64,000 bases of DNA from Chamaecrista fasciculata (GCA_003254925.1 QANZ01023972.1:9665-73664); one strand, 5' to 3'. Shown: positions 34,531 through 46,100, numbered from the stretch's first letter. The notes: generated by a model not told the origin, from the sequence alone. Numbers and translations: made by a program.

Positions 34531-35808
34531 TGTGAACACCCCATTTGGTCCGGGTCATTTTGCAACTTAGAAAAATTTTGAGGGACTAAAAGGAGAAATA
34601 AGAAAAGCATTAAATTAAAAATAAAAAAAAAAGAAAAAAACAATAAAGGANACTTTTGAGGGGCTAAAAAGAGAATGATAAAAGTAAAAAATAAAAAATA
34701 AAACAAAAAAACAATAAAGGAAATATTCAAAAAAGGAAATTAAAAAAAGAATCAATGGCAATCTTGTGAATAAAGAGTGCAAGGAAGGGTATTGTTGGGA
34801 AAGAAGGTTTTAAGTGGGGGTATTCTTGTCATTTCACCCAAGAAGCCCTAATCTCATTTCACCTTCTATTCCTATACAAAAATCAGCCGCTCATCTCCCT
34901 CAATCACGTCAAATCGCCTCTTCCTTCTTCCTCCTTCACGTTTTGGTTCATTTGGTCCCTATCAAAGCTTTCCTTCTTCACGCTTCCTCTGCCATCTCCA
35001 CAAGAAGGAAGCGCCGACCACCATAGCCTCGAATGACGNGATCGCACTTTGGTCCATCTTCTAAAGAAAGAGGACCTAAACGCGAATAAAGAAAATTGTG
35101 TGAGGTGTAAAACGTAGATTTTCCTTTCTTCCTTTTTGTCTCCACATTCTCTCTGCACATGCGTCTCTTTATTGGGTTTTAGTTTCTTTTTCTTTCCTCT
35201 TTAGCTTTAGTTACTCCTTATTTTTAGGCAACCAATTTTTTCTCTCTAATTAGACTTTAAAAGCTCATTAATATCTTTTACTGTGTTTTAAATTTCTGTT
35301 GAGATCTTTTTTTTATTAGGGATGAAAAGAGGAGTCATATAATTATTACTTTATCACCATTATTCCTTTTTTAGTTAGATATTTATTTAGGGAATTAAAA
35401 TTTAAAGTTTCCATTTGTCTTTCCTTATTTTCTCTTTTTAATGTGTGATTTACTTATTTTCTTTGCTTAAATGTTTATCTTATTTCATTTATTTACTTTC
35501 TTTTACGTAATCAATTTTATAGATGATCAAAAAATATTTTTAAAGGCTATTTAATTTTTGAATAATTATTTTAGGGTAACCGTCCGATTGGATGGGTATC
35601 GTGGGGTGCCTAACACCTTCCCCATGATTCAAATGACTCCCGAACTCGTCTTTGGTTCGAGACTAGTTTTCCTTAATTTTTGCCTTATCCACCACTTTTT
35701 CAAAATTATTTTCATAAAAATAGTTTTCCAAGTTTTTCTTAAAAATTTGGTGGCGACTCCTTTTTCAAAGTCATAAACGACATTTCCTCCGGGATGTCAG
35801 GTGTGACA
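34531..35808 (+). repeat. 5' LTR
   Basis: Starts TGTGAACACCCCATTTGGTC, ends GGGATGTCAGGTGTGACA. 1278 bp against 1492 bp for the 3' LTR. Relative to that copy it has about 70 extra bases just after the N at 34651 and lacks about 290 bp at the N at 35039; outside these points only a few substitutions are visible. The short ORFs inside are not genes. Confidence 0.9.
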
Positions 35809-35811
35809 GTT

Positions 35812-35829
35812 TGGCGACTCCATTGGGGA
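35812..35829 (+). promoter_or_regulatory. Primer binding site (tRNA-Arg type)
   Basis: TGGCGACTCCATTGGGGA begins three bases after the 5' LTR. TGGCGACTCC is complementary to the 3' end of plant tRNA-Arg isoacceptors (GGAGTCG plus CCA), the primer used by Ogre/Tat elements. Confidence 0.8.
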
Positions 35830-36834
35830 AAGTTTGAGAGTCAAGCCCAATTTTAAAATAATTATTCAAAAATAAAATGGCCTTTAATTCTAATTTTGAT
35901 CATCTTTTTAATAGAAATAAAATTCTTTGTGTGTGAATAAAAGTGAACTAGGAAATATCTTAGGACGGAACAATATCCCCTAGGATAGATGCCTCTATAT
36001 CTGTGTTGTGATTTGTTTTGCAGGTGGGTAGACCTTAGGGTTTGCTCTCAATTCACACACGTGCACTTAAGACACCTTTACCTCACACACAAATTCGGCT
36101 CTATACCCGGGCTTTCTTATCTCTAGGATAGAAGAGATCCAAGGGGGCTTCCCTGTGAGAGTTGAATTCTCCTGAGGTTGACCGCCACGATCTCGCTTGG
36201 ATTGTTACTTGTCATATGGGCTGGACCAATGTGAGACTAACCCTCCATATGGGACAGTTCATGTGACGAGGTTTTCACTTTAAACGGTGGGAGCAATCCG
36301 GGGACCTTTGACCTATAGGACTTAGACCTACCTTAATGCTGTGCACATGATAGACCCGACCAGATTACCTTTCATTAGGACAACCTATAGTCTTATACCT
36401 TAGGAGCCCACCCATTTAGGACACACGAGAGCAACTATCCCCTGCATAACATTTGGCATTTTTACACAGACATATATAAAGAGTTTTGTGAAAACGCCGT
36501 CATGTTGTATGAGCAATCCTCAACGAATGTGGTGGTCGTATGCTTAAATTGTCGTTACGAGTAGGCAAATCCTTCCGTATACAACAATCATTCATGTTAA
36601 ATAAGAAACAATGAGACGTTTTGCAATAATAAAACCAGAGATAACCAGGGCTTCATTTTAATAATAAAAACATGTCACCTGACCTTTCACACGTGTACGA
36701 TTTATTCTCTATGAGTGGCCAGCACCTCCGTAGGGATTGTTTTTAAAATGAGATAAAAGAATTTCTTTTTAACAAAAAAAATCATGCATGAACATCCATT
36801 TGCATCTTGTTTTCATGAGTTTTAAATTTAAATA
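35830..36834 (+). other. Retrotransposon 5' leader
   Basis: About 1 kb of untranslated leader between primer site and ORF1, with a less AT-rich composition than the host DNA and no long ORF. The phrase GGTTATTGGCAG directly before the second Met codon of ORF1 (36862) resembles a 3' splice site, so a leader intron cannot be excluded. Confidence 0.6.
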
Positions 36835-38721
36835 GTGGTTGCTTTGGTTATTGGCAGAGATATGGCACCTTTGGCAGAAAGTGATGTGGCCTACAGTGCA
36901 CCTAACGGGGTGCTTTCGAATGCGACGTTGATGCAAGTCAAAGTTGCACCCAATCCAGTGGATAAGTTGCTTAAGATCAAGGCTGGAATGAGCAAAGATC
37001 AATTAGCAAACTTTAGACTCCGATATGGAGATATTTTGGATTTGCTGGCAATACCCGTTCAGGCAAAAGCAATCTCAGTTCTCAGTCAGCATTGGGACAA
37101 CCAATTGAGATGCTTTGTATTCAGACATTTCCATCTGTCCTTGGTTTTGGAAGAATATGCAGGGATACTAAAGTTGCCCTTACCCGAGGACCCTATTGTT
37201 TATGTTTATCCAGGCAGCCTGCCATCACAAAGAGCCGTGGCACAATTTATGGGTGAGTCTCTTGAAAGAATCGAGTTCAAGAAACAGGGACAGAGTGATG
37301 TCATCCCTTTGACTTACCTATTAGAATACATGAACTTCCTAGCTAAGAGGAAAAATGAAACCCTTTTCAACCGAGTACTTGCTTTAGCTGTTTATGGGAT
37401 CGTGTTATTTCCGTCAATGGCAGGATCGATAGATTTCCATGCGATCAGTGTTCTTATCGGTGTCGAGCATTATGGGGCCAATCCTGTCCCAGCAATCTTG
37501 GCAGATACATACCTCACCCTTGCCTTTTGTCGTGCCAATGAGGGCGGGAAATTGAAATGTTGTCTACAGCTTCTCACTGTGTGGATGGCAAACCATTTCG
37601 TTGGACGAAAATGGTCAAGGGGAGTAAACATCGAGAAAGTGTACCACCCACTTCAAGATTTCACTATGAGGGAGGGATCCATATTTACTGAGTTAGAAAA
37701 TCGAGGCGCAACCTACAGGGATTGGGTACAATTCATCAGTGACACCCCCAAGGACCAAGTTAGATGGAAATTAGCTTGGTGGGACAATTCAAGAGTGATT
37801 TACAGTTGTGGGGACTTCCCAAATGTACCTCTCATTAGTGCCAGAGGAGTGGTCAACTACAACCCCTCCCTAGCTCATATGCAATTTGGGTATAGACAAG
37901 GCATACCATCATCAGACTCAATCAGGCCTTTGTTGTTCTTCCATAGTGATCAATTTATGGAAGAAAATGATGTCGCCACGAGAGCATGGAGAACAGTCTA
38001 CTTTAAAACAAGATATGAGATGGGAACCCCGAATATGGAACCGACAGCTGACTACGAAGAATGGGTGAAAGGGTACCTCAAAGGGAAAAAAGCTCCGACA
38101 TTTGTTCCGCCAGAGCCATTGGTAACCAAAGGCCCTCCACAGGTGAGCATGGCTTTGAAAGCTGAAATAGAGAATCGGAAGGGCGAGCTGGAAAGTATTT
38201 TAGCAGAGATAGCAAAGGAAAAAGAAGAGTATGTGTCAGTTCATCACGACGTCACAATACTTAAAAGAAAGCGCCAGACACTCAAATCAGCAGACATTGA
38301 TAAACTGCAAGAAGAAATCCGAAGACTTAAAGGAGAAATACGTCGTATCGGGGCACGGAAAGATGCTGAATTGAAAGAGGCATATAGTGCAGGGATGAGA
38401 GCCGGCCAAGATCGTCTCCAAGAATTAGAAGAACTTGTTGTTGACTTACAGAATCAGTCAGACCTGGATCATGATACAATCATCGCGCTCAAGGGAGAAA
38501 TTGATGAGCTAGCCGGGATAAAAGAAGAGGTTAAAGCGTGGCGAAACAAGCATGCGCAAATTGTCGAATGGGTTAACCAAGCAGTACCTACCTTCTTTGA
38601 GATCTTTTCGAAGGCCGAGAAGTGCATGACCCTTTTTTATGTTCCACCGGCGCTCAAGGATTTCCTCACCCTCAGTCGTGGTCTAGTCAGGGGGTGGGTG
38701 GAGTTACAAAGATCAGTGTAG
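36835..38721 (+). CDS. Retrotransposon ORF1 protein (plant mobile domain / DUF7745-like)
   Basis: 628 residues upstream of gag, a position unique to Ogre/Tat elements. The N-terminal two thirds have the plant-mobile-domain-like character (LRYGDILDLLAI near 62-73, FRHFHLSLVLEEYAGILKLP near 95-115, LLTVWMANHFVGRKWSRGVN near 245-265). Residues about 440-590 are a long charged heptad-rich coiled coil (KGELESILAEIAKEKEEY, KLQEEIRRLKGEIRRI). The function of Ogre ORF1 is unknown. An alternative start is Met at 36862 (MAPLAES). The TAG stop overlaps a candidate splice donor (GTAG at 38718), and ORF1 shares its frame with gag, so a spliced ORF1-gag product is conceivable. Confidence 0.85.
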   Translation: MVALVIGRDMAPLAESDVAYSAPNGVLSNATLMQVKVAPNPVDKLLKIKAGMSKDQLANFRLRYGDILDLLAIPVQAKAISVLSQHWDNQLRCFVFRHFHLSLVLEEYAGILKLPLPEDPIVYVYPGSLPSQRAVAQFMGESLERIEFKKQGQSDVIPLTYLLEYMNFLAKRKNETLFNRVLALAVYGIVLFPSMAGSIDFHAISVLIGVEHYGANPVPAILADTYLTLAFCRANEGGKLKCCLQLLTVWMANHFVGRKWSRGVNIEKVYHPLQDFTMREGSIFTELENRGATYRDWVQFISDTPKDQVRWKLAWWDNSRVIYSCGDFPNVPLISARGVVNYNPSLAHMQFGYRQGIPSSDSIRPLLFFHSDQFMEENDVATRAWRTVYFKTRYEMGTPNMEPTADYEEWVKGYLKGKKAPTFVPPEPLVTKGPPQVSMALKAEIENRKGELESILAEIAKEKEEYVSVHHDVTILKRKRQTLKSADIDKLQEEIRRLKGEIRRIGARKDAELKEAYSAGMRAGQDRLQELEELVVDLQNQSDLDHDTIIALKGEIDELAGIKEEVKAWRNKHAQIVEWVNQAVPTFFEIFSKAEKCMTLFYVPPALKDFLTLSRGLVRGWVELQRSV

Positions 38722-39230
38722 TTTGTATTTGGAGGTTAATATTATCGATTGTAATGGACTTTTGTTCAATGAAATGGAATAGCCTTTTGTTTAAGGAGTG
38801 ATTGTATCACCCTCGATCATCAATTGTACTCAGTTTCATGTGATCAATGAAATGGACTTTTGTTCTATTCACTGTGTTTCTTCTTCCCACTCTATTCACT
38901 TCACAAAATGCTAACTACTAGGGATATCAATCCCAGTAATAAATTAAGAACCAATTTCTAATAAAATGGCAAAAATGCTACATTCTCAAAGCACAATGTT
39001 TTAACTACACTGAAAGTTGTTATTGTGACTCTAAAGGCGAAAAAAAAACTCCCGCACTTAAAGAAGTCAACTTTAGTATGCTAGTAGAACTTTAAGTTCA
39101 CAAGTGCAATTGAAGGGTCCACAAGTGTGCCATATGCCAAAAGCCAAAGCAACTACTTAACTTCTATCTTACTTTCTAACATTTCACTTTTCTTTTCTTG
39201 TTTTTTTTTTGTTTTTCGTTTGTGTTGTAG
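38718..39230 (+). other. Candidate intron 1, between ORF1 and gag
   Basis: The donor GT at 38718 lies inside GTG-TAG, the last codons of ORF1. The acceptor is at 39229-39230, after a strong pyrimidine tract (TTTTTTTTTTGTTTTTCGTT, then TGTGTTGTAG). Length 513 bp, a multiple of three; both sides are phase 2, so removal deletes the stop and joins ORF1 to gag in frame. Between the ORFs are several in-frame stops. No transcript evidence is available; a stand-alone gag start at 39304 is the alternative. Confidence 0.45.
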
Positions 39231-42200
39231 GGGGGACCCAGATTTGCTTTGCTACATCACTACAACTCGCGCAAGAGTCAGAAATCAAGCCACAACATCA
39301 TCCATGGATTCAAATATGGAAAATCTTCATCATGTCCAAATAATACCTGCTGCCACCACTGATCCAGAAGTCATCGCCCTTCGCGAAGAGATGACAGTTA
39401 TGAAGGGATCTCTCAATACAATAACTGAGATGTTGAAGGAGATGGCTGCTCAACGAGCAACTGCCCTTGATGTAGGACAAGGAAGGCAGCCTGCTATTAA
39501 CCCATCGCCGGAGGTAATGCCAAACACGCCTCCAGCTGTGGCCCCAATGTCTGTCCCTATGACAGTTTTGGGGCAAAACACCTCCTCTACTCCTGCGCCT
39601 ACCCCAATGATTGCACATACCGCAACACCGAGGGCGGAAGTACCACCTGCATCATCATCAGACGCTGCCATAGACCATGGAGAGGTCTACGCTTATGACC
39701 TTCCTGGAGCAGAACCCAATATAACCTACCACATTCCCACAATGGTAAGAAATCTGAAGGACCAACGATCAATCAAAGAAGAGGTTGAAAGACTGGTTAT
39801 GGAAAAGCTAAAGGAGCTGCAACCCCAAACCAGTACCGAAAAGAAAACCACTGATTCTTTTTTCCTCTTCCCCAAGGTGGAATTACCCCCTAAATTTAAG
39901 ATTCCTGAATTCTCCAAATTTAAAGGTGACGGTAACCCCGAGTTCCACTTAAAACGATATTCTACCAAACTCGGAGTTTACTCTAGGGATGAAGCAATCC
40001 TCCTCAACCTTTTCCATGAGAGTCTCGAAGGCCCTGCGTATAATTGGTTTATGCGGCTGGACCACTCCACCCTCAAAACATGGGGCGAACTTGCGGAACT
40101 CTTCAAGAAGCACTATAGGCACAACACGAAGATTATCCCCAAAAGGGATCAAGTAAGAGCGATGAAAATGAAGCCAAATGAAACCTTCCGAGAATACGCT
40201 ACGAGGTGGAGACAAGTAGCCATGGAGGTTGAACCAGCCATGGACGAGGAGGAAATGGTTCTAATCTTTACTCGTACCTTGCCTGATCCTTTATATAGTC
40301 ACATGATCTTCCTAAATGCCAAGGAGTTCTCTGAATTGATCGAGTTCGGAGATAGATTGGATGTGGAGACCAAAGAAGGGAGGCTTAATTTAGGGAGCCA
40401 AAACCCTAAAAGAGGAGGATCAAACAATGGGGGGACGTATAAGAAAAAGGAGGGAGATGTAAACTTTGTAGGTCAGGCTCAAGGTGGTCAAAATTATAGC
40501 TACAGTGTGAGCCGAAATTCGTACAATGCCCCAAATAACAGCGGAGAGCCTAACAGACTGCAAAATCAGGGACAAAAATCCAGATACCAACGGGATAATA
40601 AACCAATGCCAAATTTTGGTGTCTCCAATTCAGAGCTCTACCAAGATCTCTTGAAGCAGCAAATACTAGGACCAAGGACTTGTCGACCAATGACTCCACC
40701 ATTTCCCAAATGGTACCGCCCTGACCAGCAATGCGAATATCACATGGGTGCTGTGGGACATTCTATCGAAAATTGTGACGCATTCAGGGGTCACATTTTG
40801 GCACTAATTGAGAATAAAGTCATATCTGTTGAAGGTGGGCCTAATATTCAAAATAACCCATTGCCTGGGCATGACAATGGAAAGCAAATAGCTGTCATAG
40901 AGGAGGATCAAATTCTTGCAAGGGAAGCCAGGAACTTAAGGTTCTCAAGGGCAATAATATATAGGCATTTGGCTTTGGCAGGGTACTACCCTATGTTTGA
41001 AGGAGAGAGGATCTCCCCTTTATGCCAATACCACCAAACACGAGACCATAGCATCGAGGAATGTCCCGCTTGGGAGAAAGAAATAACAAGATTGATGACT
41101 TTTGGGGTCATATCACTAACTCGAAAGGCTGTTAAAGAAATCACTTGTGCAACCATTACCGGGAATGAGGAGATGATACCAGATCACGAAGCTCCAAATT
41201 CTGAAAGGTCCACTATAAGATACGTGGTCAATTATCGAGCGGTTGAAACACCAGTGGCATCGCCAACTGTAACCGTTCGAGCCAATAACCACCAAATAGG
41301 GGCAGTCATTCCTTCCTCTACCCAGGATGGACCCAAGGTAAAGTATGTTGTTAACTCAAGAGCCATTGAATCTCCACCGGTGTCGTATGTGGTTAACCAT
41401 ACTGAACAACCTGTCGAGAGTAAGCCTATGGCTATAATTCACGTGCCCACACCATTTCCCTATGAATCCAATAAGGCTGTTCCTTGGAAGTATGGAGTAC
41501 GTGTTGAGCGGACTGATGGTCAAGTAATGGAAAATGCGAATATTACTGGAGAGAAAGGAGTAACTCGCAGTGGTAGAATATACACAAAGGAGGTCAGTGC
41601 CCCTATGATACAGCCGAAAACCCCAAAGGCACCAGAGAAAGCTGCCACCCCTGAGGAAAAGGCAGAGGAAGAGTTTCTCCAGATTATGAAGCAAAGCGAC
41701 TACAATATAGTCGAACAAATGAAGAAAACTCCCTCTAAGATCTCACTTTATTCTCTAATTATGAGCTCAGAAGCTCATAGAAAGGCTCTCCAAGCTGTGC
41801 TAAGCGAGGCTCATGTCAAACCAAACACTACCCCGGAGCAAATGGTTAATCTGGTGGATGTCACCATTCGCTCCACATCTATCATGTTTAATGAAGATGA
41901 AGTATGCCCAAGTGTGTTCGGAAGACCCAAAGCCCTGCACATCACGGCGAAATGCTTTGGTAGTGTCATCGCTAAAATCCTCATCGACGGAGGATCTGCT
42001 CTCAATGTCTTGCCAATGGCCACATTGGAACAACTCCCAGTGGACCTGTCAAATTTAGGATATTCAGACATGGTGGTTCGGGCCTTCGATGGATCACGAA
42101 GAGAGGTAGTGGGAGAGATCATTCTCCCCCTACAAATTGGCCCCAGCACTTTTAATGTCGAATTCCAAGTGATGGACTTTGAGCCAGCATACACTATGCT

Positions 42201-42807
42201 TTTGGGAAGGCCTTGGATTCACGCAGCACACGCGGTACCGTCCACTCTCCACCAGAGGCTGAAGTACATAGAAAATGGGCAGGTCGTTACTATTTTAGCT
42301 GAGGAACCACTCATGATTAGCAAGCCCAATATTGTACCATACGTTGAAAACATCGAGCAGGCCCAAGAGTCATCGTTCCAATGCTTTGAGGTGGAGAAAA
42401 AACTGGAAAAAAGCAACATTAACCAAGTGGCTTTGAACATGATGGCTAAACAAGGTTATAGGCCAGGGAAAGGTCTAGGTCCAAAATTACAAGGCACGCC
42501 TCGCTGCATTAAATTGTCGGAGAATGTCAGAAAGCAAGGGTTAGGATATGACGGGACAAAGGACCAAGAGAAGGCACGAGCTGGGAAAGCTAAAATGATG
42601 GACGAGGGCGTTCCCCATATTAGGAAGACCTTCCCTATGGCTGCGGAAATACTCAATCAAGAAAAGGTTGTACTGTCGGCCAACGCAGACAATCATGACA
42701 AAGAAAATAATCATGAAAAGGCGGCGAACAGTGCCGAAGAAGCCAATTCAGAGAAGGAGCTACCCAACTGGAAGGCTGAGCCCATCCTTGTAGTTTCTAG
42801 CGAGTAA
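39127..42807 (+). CDS. Retrotransposon gag-protease polyprotein with G-patch
   Basis: Open frame of 1226 residues. The first 35 codons run through a pyrimidine tract and are probably not translated; translation likely starts at Met 60 (39304, MDSNMENLHH) or enters by splicing at 39231. Retrotransposon gag domain about 245-410 (GPAYNWFMRLDHSTLKTWGE). Two unusual zinc-knuckle-like motifs of CxxH...HxxxxC form (CEYHMGAVGHSIENC near 536, CQYHQTRDHSIEEC near 633). Aspartic protease about 935-1040 with ILIDGGSALNVLP, where the usual D-T/S-G is DGG, and LLGRPWIH. G-patch about 1100-1148 (MMAKQGYRPGKGLGPKLQG). The protein packages element RNA and processes the polyprotein. The stop overlaps the donor of candidate intron 2. 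Confidence 0.92.
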   Translation: MPYAKSQSNYLTSILLSNISLFFSCFFFVFRLCCRGDPDLLCYITTTRARVRNQATTSSMDSNMENLHHVQIIPAATTDPEVIALREEMTVMKGSLNTITEMLKEMAAQRATALDVGQGRQPAINPSPEVMPNTPPAVAPMSVPMTVLGQNTSSTPAPTPMIAHTATPRAEVPPASSSDAAIDHGEVYAYDLPGAEPNITYHIPTMVRNLKDQRSIKEEVERLVMEKLKELQPQTSTEKKTTDSFFLFPKVELPPKFKIPEFSKFKGDGNPEFHLKRYSTKLGVYSRDEAILLNLFHESLEGPAYNWFMRLDHSTLKTWGELAELFKKHYRHNTKIIPKRDQVRAMKMKPNETFREYATRWRQVAMEVEPAMDEEEMVLIFTRTLPDPLYSHMIFLNAKEFSELIEFGDRLDVETKEGRLNLGSQNPKRGGSNNGGTYKKKEGDVNFVGQAQGGQNYSYSVSRNSYNAPNNSGEPNRLQNQGQKSRYQRDNKPMPNFGVSNSELYQDLLKQQILGPRTCRPMTPPFPKWYRPDQQCEYHMGAVGHSIENCDAFRGHILALIENKVISVEGGPNIQNNPLPGHDNGKQIAVIEEDQILAREARNLRFSRAIIYRHLALAGYYPMFEGERISPLCQYHQTRDHSIEECPAWEKEITRLMTFGVISLTRKAVKEITCATITGNEEMIPDHEAPNSERSTIRYVVNYRAVETPVASPTVTVRANNHQIGAVIPSSTQDGPKVKYVVNSRAIESPPVSYVVNHTEQPVESKPMAIIHVPTPFPYESNKAVPWKYGVRVERTDGQVMENANITGEKGVTRSGRIYTKEVSAPMIQPKTPKAPEKAATPEEKAEEEFLQIMKQSDYNIVEQMKKTPSKISLYSLIMSSEAHRKALQAVLSEAHVKPNTTPEQMVNLVDVTIRSTSIMFNEDEVCPSVFGRPKALHITAKCFGSVIAKILIDGGSALNVLPMATLEQLPVDLSNLGYSDMVVRAFDGSRREVVGEIILPLQIGPSTFNVEFQVMDFEPAYTMLLGRPWIHAAHAVPSTLHQRLKYIENGQVVTILAEEPLMISKPNIVPYVENIEQAQESSFQCFEVEKKLEKSNINQVALNMMAKQGYRPGKGLGPKLQGTPRCIKLSENVRKQGLGYDGTKDQEKARAGKAKMMDEGVPHIRKTFPMAAEILNQEKVVLSANADNHDKENNHEKAANSAEEANSEKELPNWKAEPILVVSSE

Positions 42808-43022
42808 TTTAGCTTTTCAATTTGTCAAAATCCCTTGACTCTGCCCAAGGTCTTGGGATCCTTTAAATGTTTTAAGCTGGGGCACCTTGTCTTATCGCAA
42901 AAATAAGAATTAATAAAAGTGGCTATGCTTGCGCTTTCTGTTTATTGTGCATTCATCTTTCTCTCTCTTTCTCTTTCTCTTTTCTACTCCTCTTAATTCT
43001 AAAATTTCTTTCTACGTTCCAG
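42804..43022 (+). other. Candidate intron 2, between protease and RT
   Basis: The donor GTAATTTAGC overlaps GAG-TAA, the end of the gag-protease frame; the acceptor is TTTCTACGTTCCAG. 219 bp, a multiple of three. Phase 2 on both sides: GA from the left and G from the right rebuild the same Glu codon and remove the stop, after which the RT frame is open from 43023. An intron at exactly this place is established for Ogre elements. Confidence 0.7.
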
Positions 43023-43101
43023 GGAACCTCAATCCTCGGAAACTCTGCCTAACGCGGTAACCCCTAAACATACGCTGCATGAATCATCGGTTACCATAGA
43101 T

Positions 43102-46100
43102 ATGCATGAATATGAAGAATCAGAGGATGAAGAAGTATCTCGTGTGTTTTCCAAAATAGTGGAATCAGATGAAAAAGGAGTCGGGCCCCACGTGGATAAA
43201 ATTGAAATGATTAATCTGGGGACAGAGGAAGAAAAGAAAGAAATAAAAATAGTTGACAATCCAGAGAAAGATGATATAATTAACCTATGCCGAGAGTACA
43301 TTGACGTCTTTGAATGGTCTTACCATGACATGCCCGGGCTTGATCCAGACATCGCTTCGCATCGTATTCCGACTTATCCTCACATAGAACCAAAGAAGCA
43401 AAAATTGAGGAGAATGAGTCCTGACATGTCTCTCAAGATCAAGGAAGAAGTCTTGAAGCAGTGGAACGCAGGCTTTCTCGAGGTTGCGACTTACCCTCAA
43501 TGGGTTGCGAACATTGTCCCGGTTCCCAAAAAAGACGGACGAGTCAGAATGTGCGTCGACTATAGAGACCTTAATAAAGCCAGTCCGAAGGATGATTTCC
43601 CCCTGCCCCACATAGACGTATTGGTAGACAATACAGCTAGGAGCTACCGATATTCATTCATGGATGGGTACTCAGGCTATAATCAAATCCCAATGCATCC
43701 TGAGGATAAGGAAAAGACTACCTTCATTACTCAATGGGGTACTTTCTGCTACAAGGTCATGCCTTTTGGGTTAAAGAATGCCGGGGCAACTTATCAGCGT
43801 GCCATGGTAGTTTTATTTCATGATATGATGCACAAGGAGATTGAGGTCTATGTTGATGACATGGTTGCCAAGTCAGCAGAAGGTGAGAGCCATGTAGAGG
43901 TACTTAGAAAGTTATTTGAGAGACTGAGGAAGTTTAAGCTTCGGTTAAATCCGAGCAAATGTGTTTTTGGGGCACTCACTGGAAAACTTTTGGGATTTAT
44001 TGTGAGCCAAAAGGGTATAGAGGTGGATCCTGAAAAAATAAAAGCAATTCGTGACATGCCTCCGCCAAAAACTGAGAAGCAGGTGCGCAGTTTCCTAGGA
44101 CGATTAAATTACATCGCTCGATTCATAAAAAATTTAACCGCCACTTGTGAGCCCATCTTCAAACTCCTTAGGAAGAATCAACCGACAGAATGGGATGAAG
44201 ACTGCCAGTTGGCCTTTGATCGCATTAAGGAATACCTGCAAAGTCCTCCCGTTTTGGTCCCACCAACACCAAATAGGCCCCTTTTGTTGTACTTAACAGT
44301 CCTAACTGGTTCCATGGGCGCTATACTGGGGCAACATGATGATTCAAGAAAGACAGAAAGGGCGGTGTATTACCTCAGCAAGAAGTTTAATCAATGTGAA
44401 TCAAACTATTCCATGATTGAGCGAACTTGTTGCAGCCTCGCTTGGGCAGTTCGAAGACTCAGACATTACATGTTATACTATGTGACTTGGTTAATCTCAA
44501 GGATGGATCCAATCAAGTACATATTTGAGAGCCCACATGTCTCGGGCAGAGTTTCCAAGTGGCAAGTAGTCTTGGCTGAATATGATATCAAGTATATGAC
44601 TAGAAAATCGGTCAAAGGCAGTGCCATAGCTGACCATTTGGCCGCCAATCCAATTGGCGAATACCAGCCCTTGGATTTTAGCTTCCCTGACGAGGAGGTG
44701 TGCACTACAGAGCTAGAAGACGACACTCCAACTAGATGGAGAATGTATTTTGACGGAGCAGTCAATATGCACGGTAGAGGAATTGGAGCCGTTTTGTTAT
44801 CCCCTGATGGGAAACAATTTCCTACGGCTATAAAGTTGGATTTTGATTGCACTAACAACATGGCAGAATATGAAGCATGCATCTGTGGGTTGCAAGCAGC
44901 CATCTCCCTTGAATTGAAGGATCTAGATGTCTATGGCGATTCAGCCCTCATCATCTACCAGACTAGAGGCGAATGGCAGACCAAGGATGAGAAGCTTATT
45001 CCGTATCAGAAATACCTTAGTCAACTTTGCGAGTATTTTGAAGAGATCACATTCTCTCACCTCCCGCGAGACAAAAACCTGTTCGCAGACGCCCTGGCCA
45101 CACTGGCAGCCATGATGAAACTAGAATGCGGAGTTTGCCTTCAACCTTTGAGAGTCGAGTATCGGGATACACACTCTTACTGCCTTAACATAGATGAAGA
45201 ATCTGATGGTTTGCCATGGTTTCATGATATAAAAGAGTACATCGCGAAACGCGAGTACCCAAATGGGGCGAGCGAAAATGACAAAAGAACTTTGCGAAGG
45301 TTAGCCATGAATTTCTTCGTTAGTGGGGGTGTGTTGTACAAAAGAGGCTTCGACTGGACATTTCTTCGTTGTGTGGATGCCAAAGAAGGTAATAAAATTT
45401 TAACGGCAGTACACGAAGGAATATGCGGTACACATGCAAATGGCCATACCATGACTCGACAGATTCAAAGGGCTGGTTATTTCTGGATGACCATGGAAAA
45501 GGACTGCATAGATTATGTGCGTAAATGCCATAAATGCCAAATATATGCTGATCGTATCAACGCTCCTCCAGTTCCCCTGCATTCCTTGGTTACACCTTGG
45601 CCATTTTCTATGTGGGGAATAGACATCATCGGCCCAATCAATCCTAAAGCATCTAATGGGCACCGTTTCATTTTAGTCGCAATCGATTACTTCACCAAAT
45701 GGATTGAGGCTAGTTCCTATAAGAACATCGAGCAAAAGGTGTTCGCTAAATTCATGCGAACTAACATCATTTGTCGGTACGGAGTGCCTGAAAGAATCAT
45801 CACTGATAATGGAAAGAATTTGAATGGTGGTGAAATTCACAAGTTGTGTGAAGAGTTCAAGATCAAACATCATAACTCGGCACCTTATTGCCCTCAAATG
45901 AATGGAGCAGTGGAAGCAGCCAATAAAAATATTAAAAAGATCATTGAAAAGATGACCATCACGTACAAGGATTGGCACGAGATGCTCCCATATGCCTTGC
46001 ATGGGTACCGTACCACAGTTAGAACCTCGACAGGGGCAACGCCATACTCCTTAGTATATGGCATGGAGGCTGTATTACCAGTGGAGGTAGAAGTCCCATC

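Noticed and set aside
34814..35776. ORFs inside the LTRs, repeated in the other LTR (48669-49916)
   Set aside because: LTR sequence with no motif; identical because the LTRs are copies.
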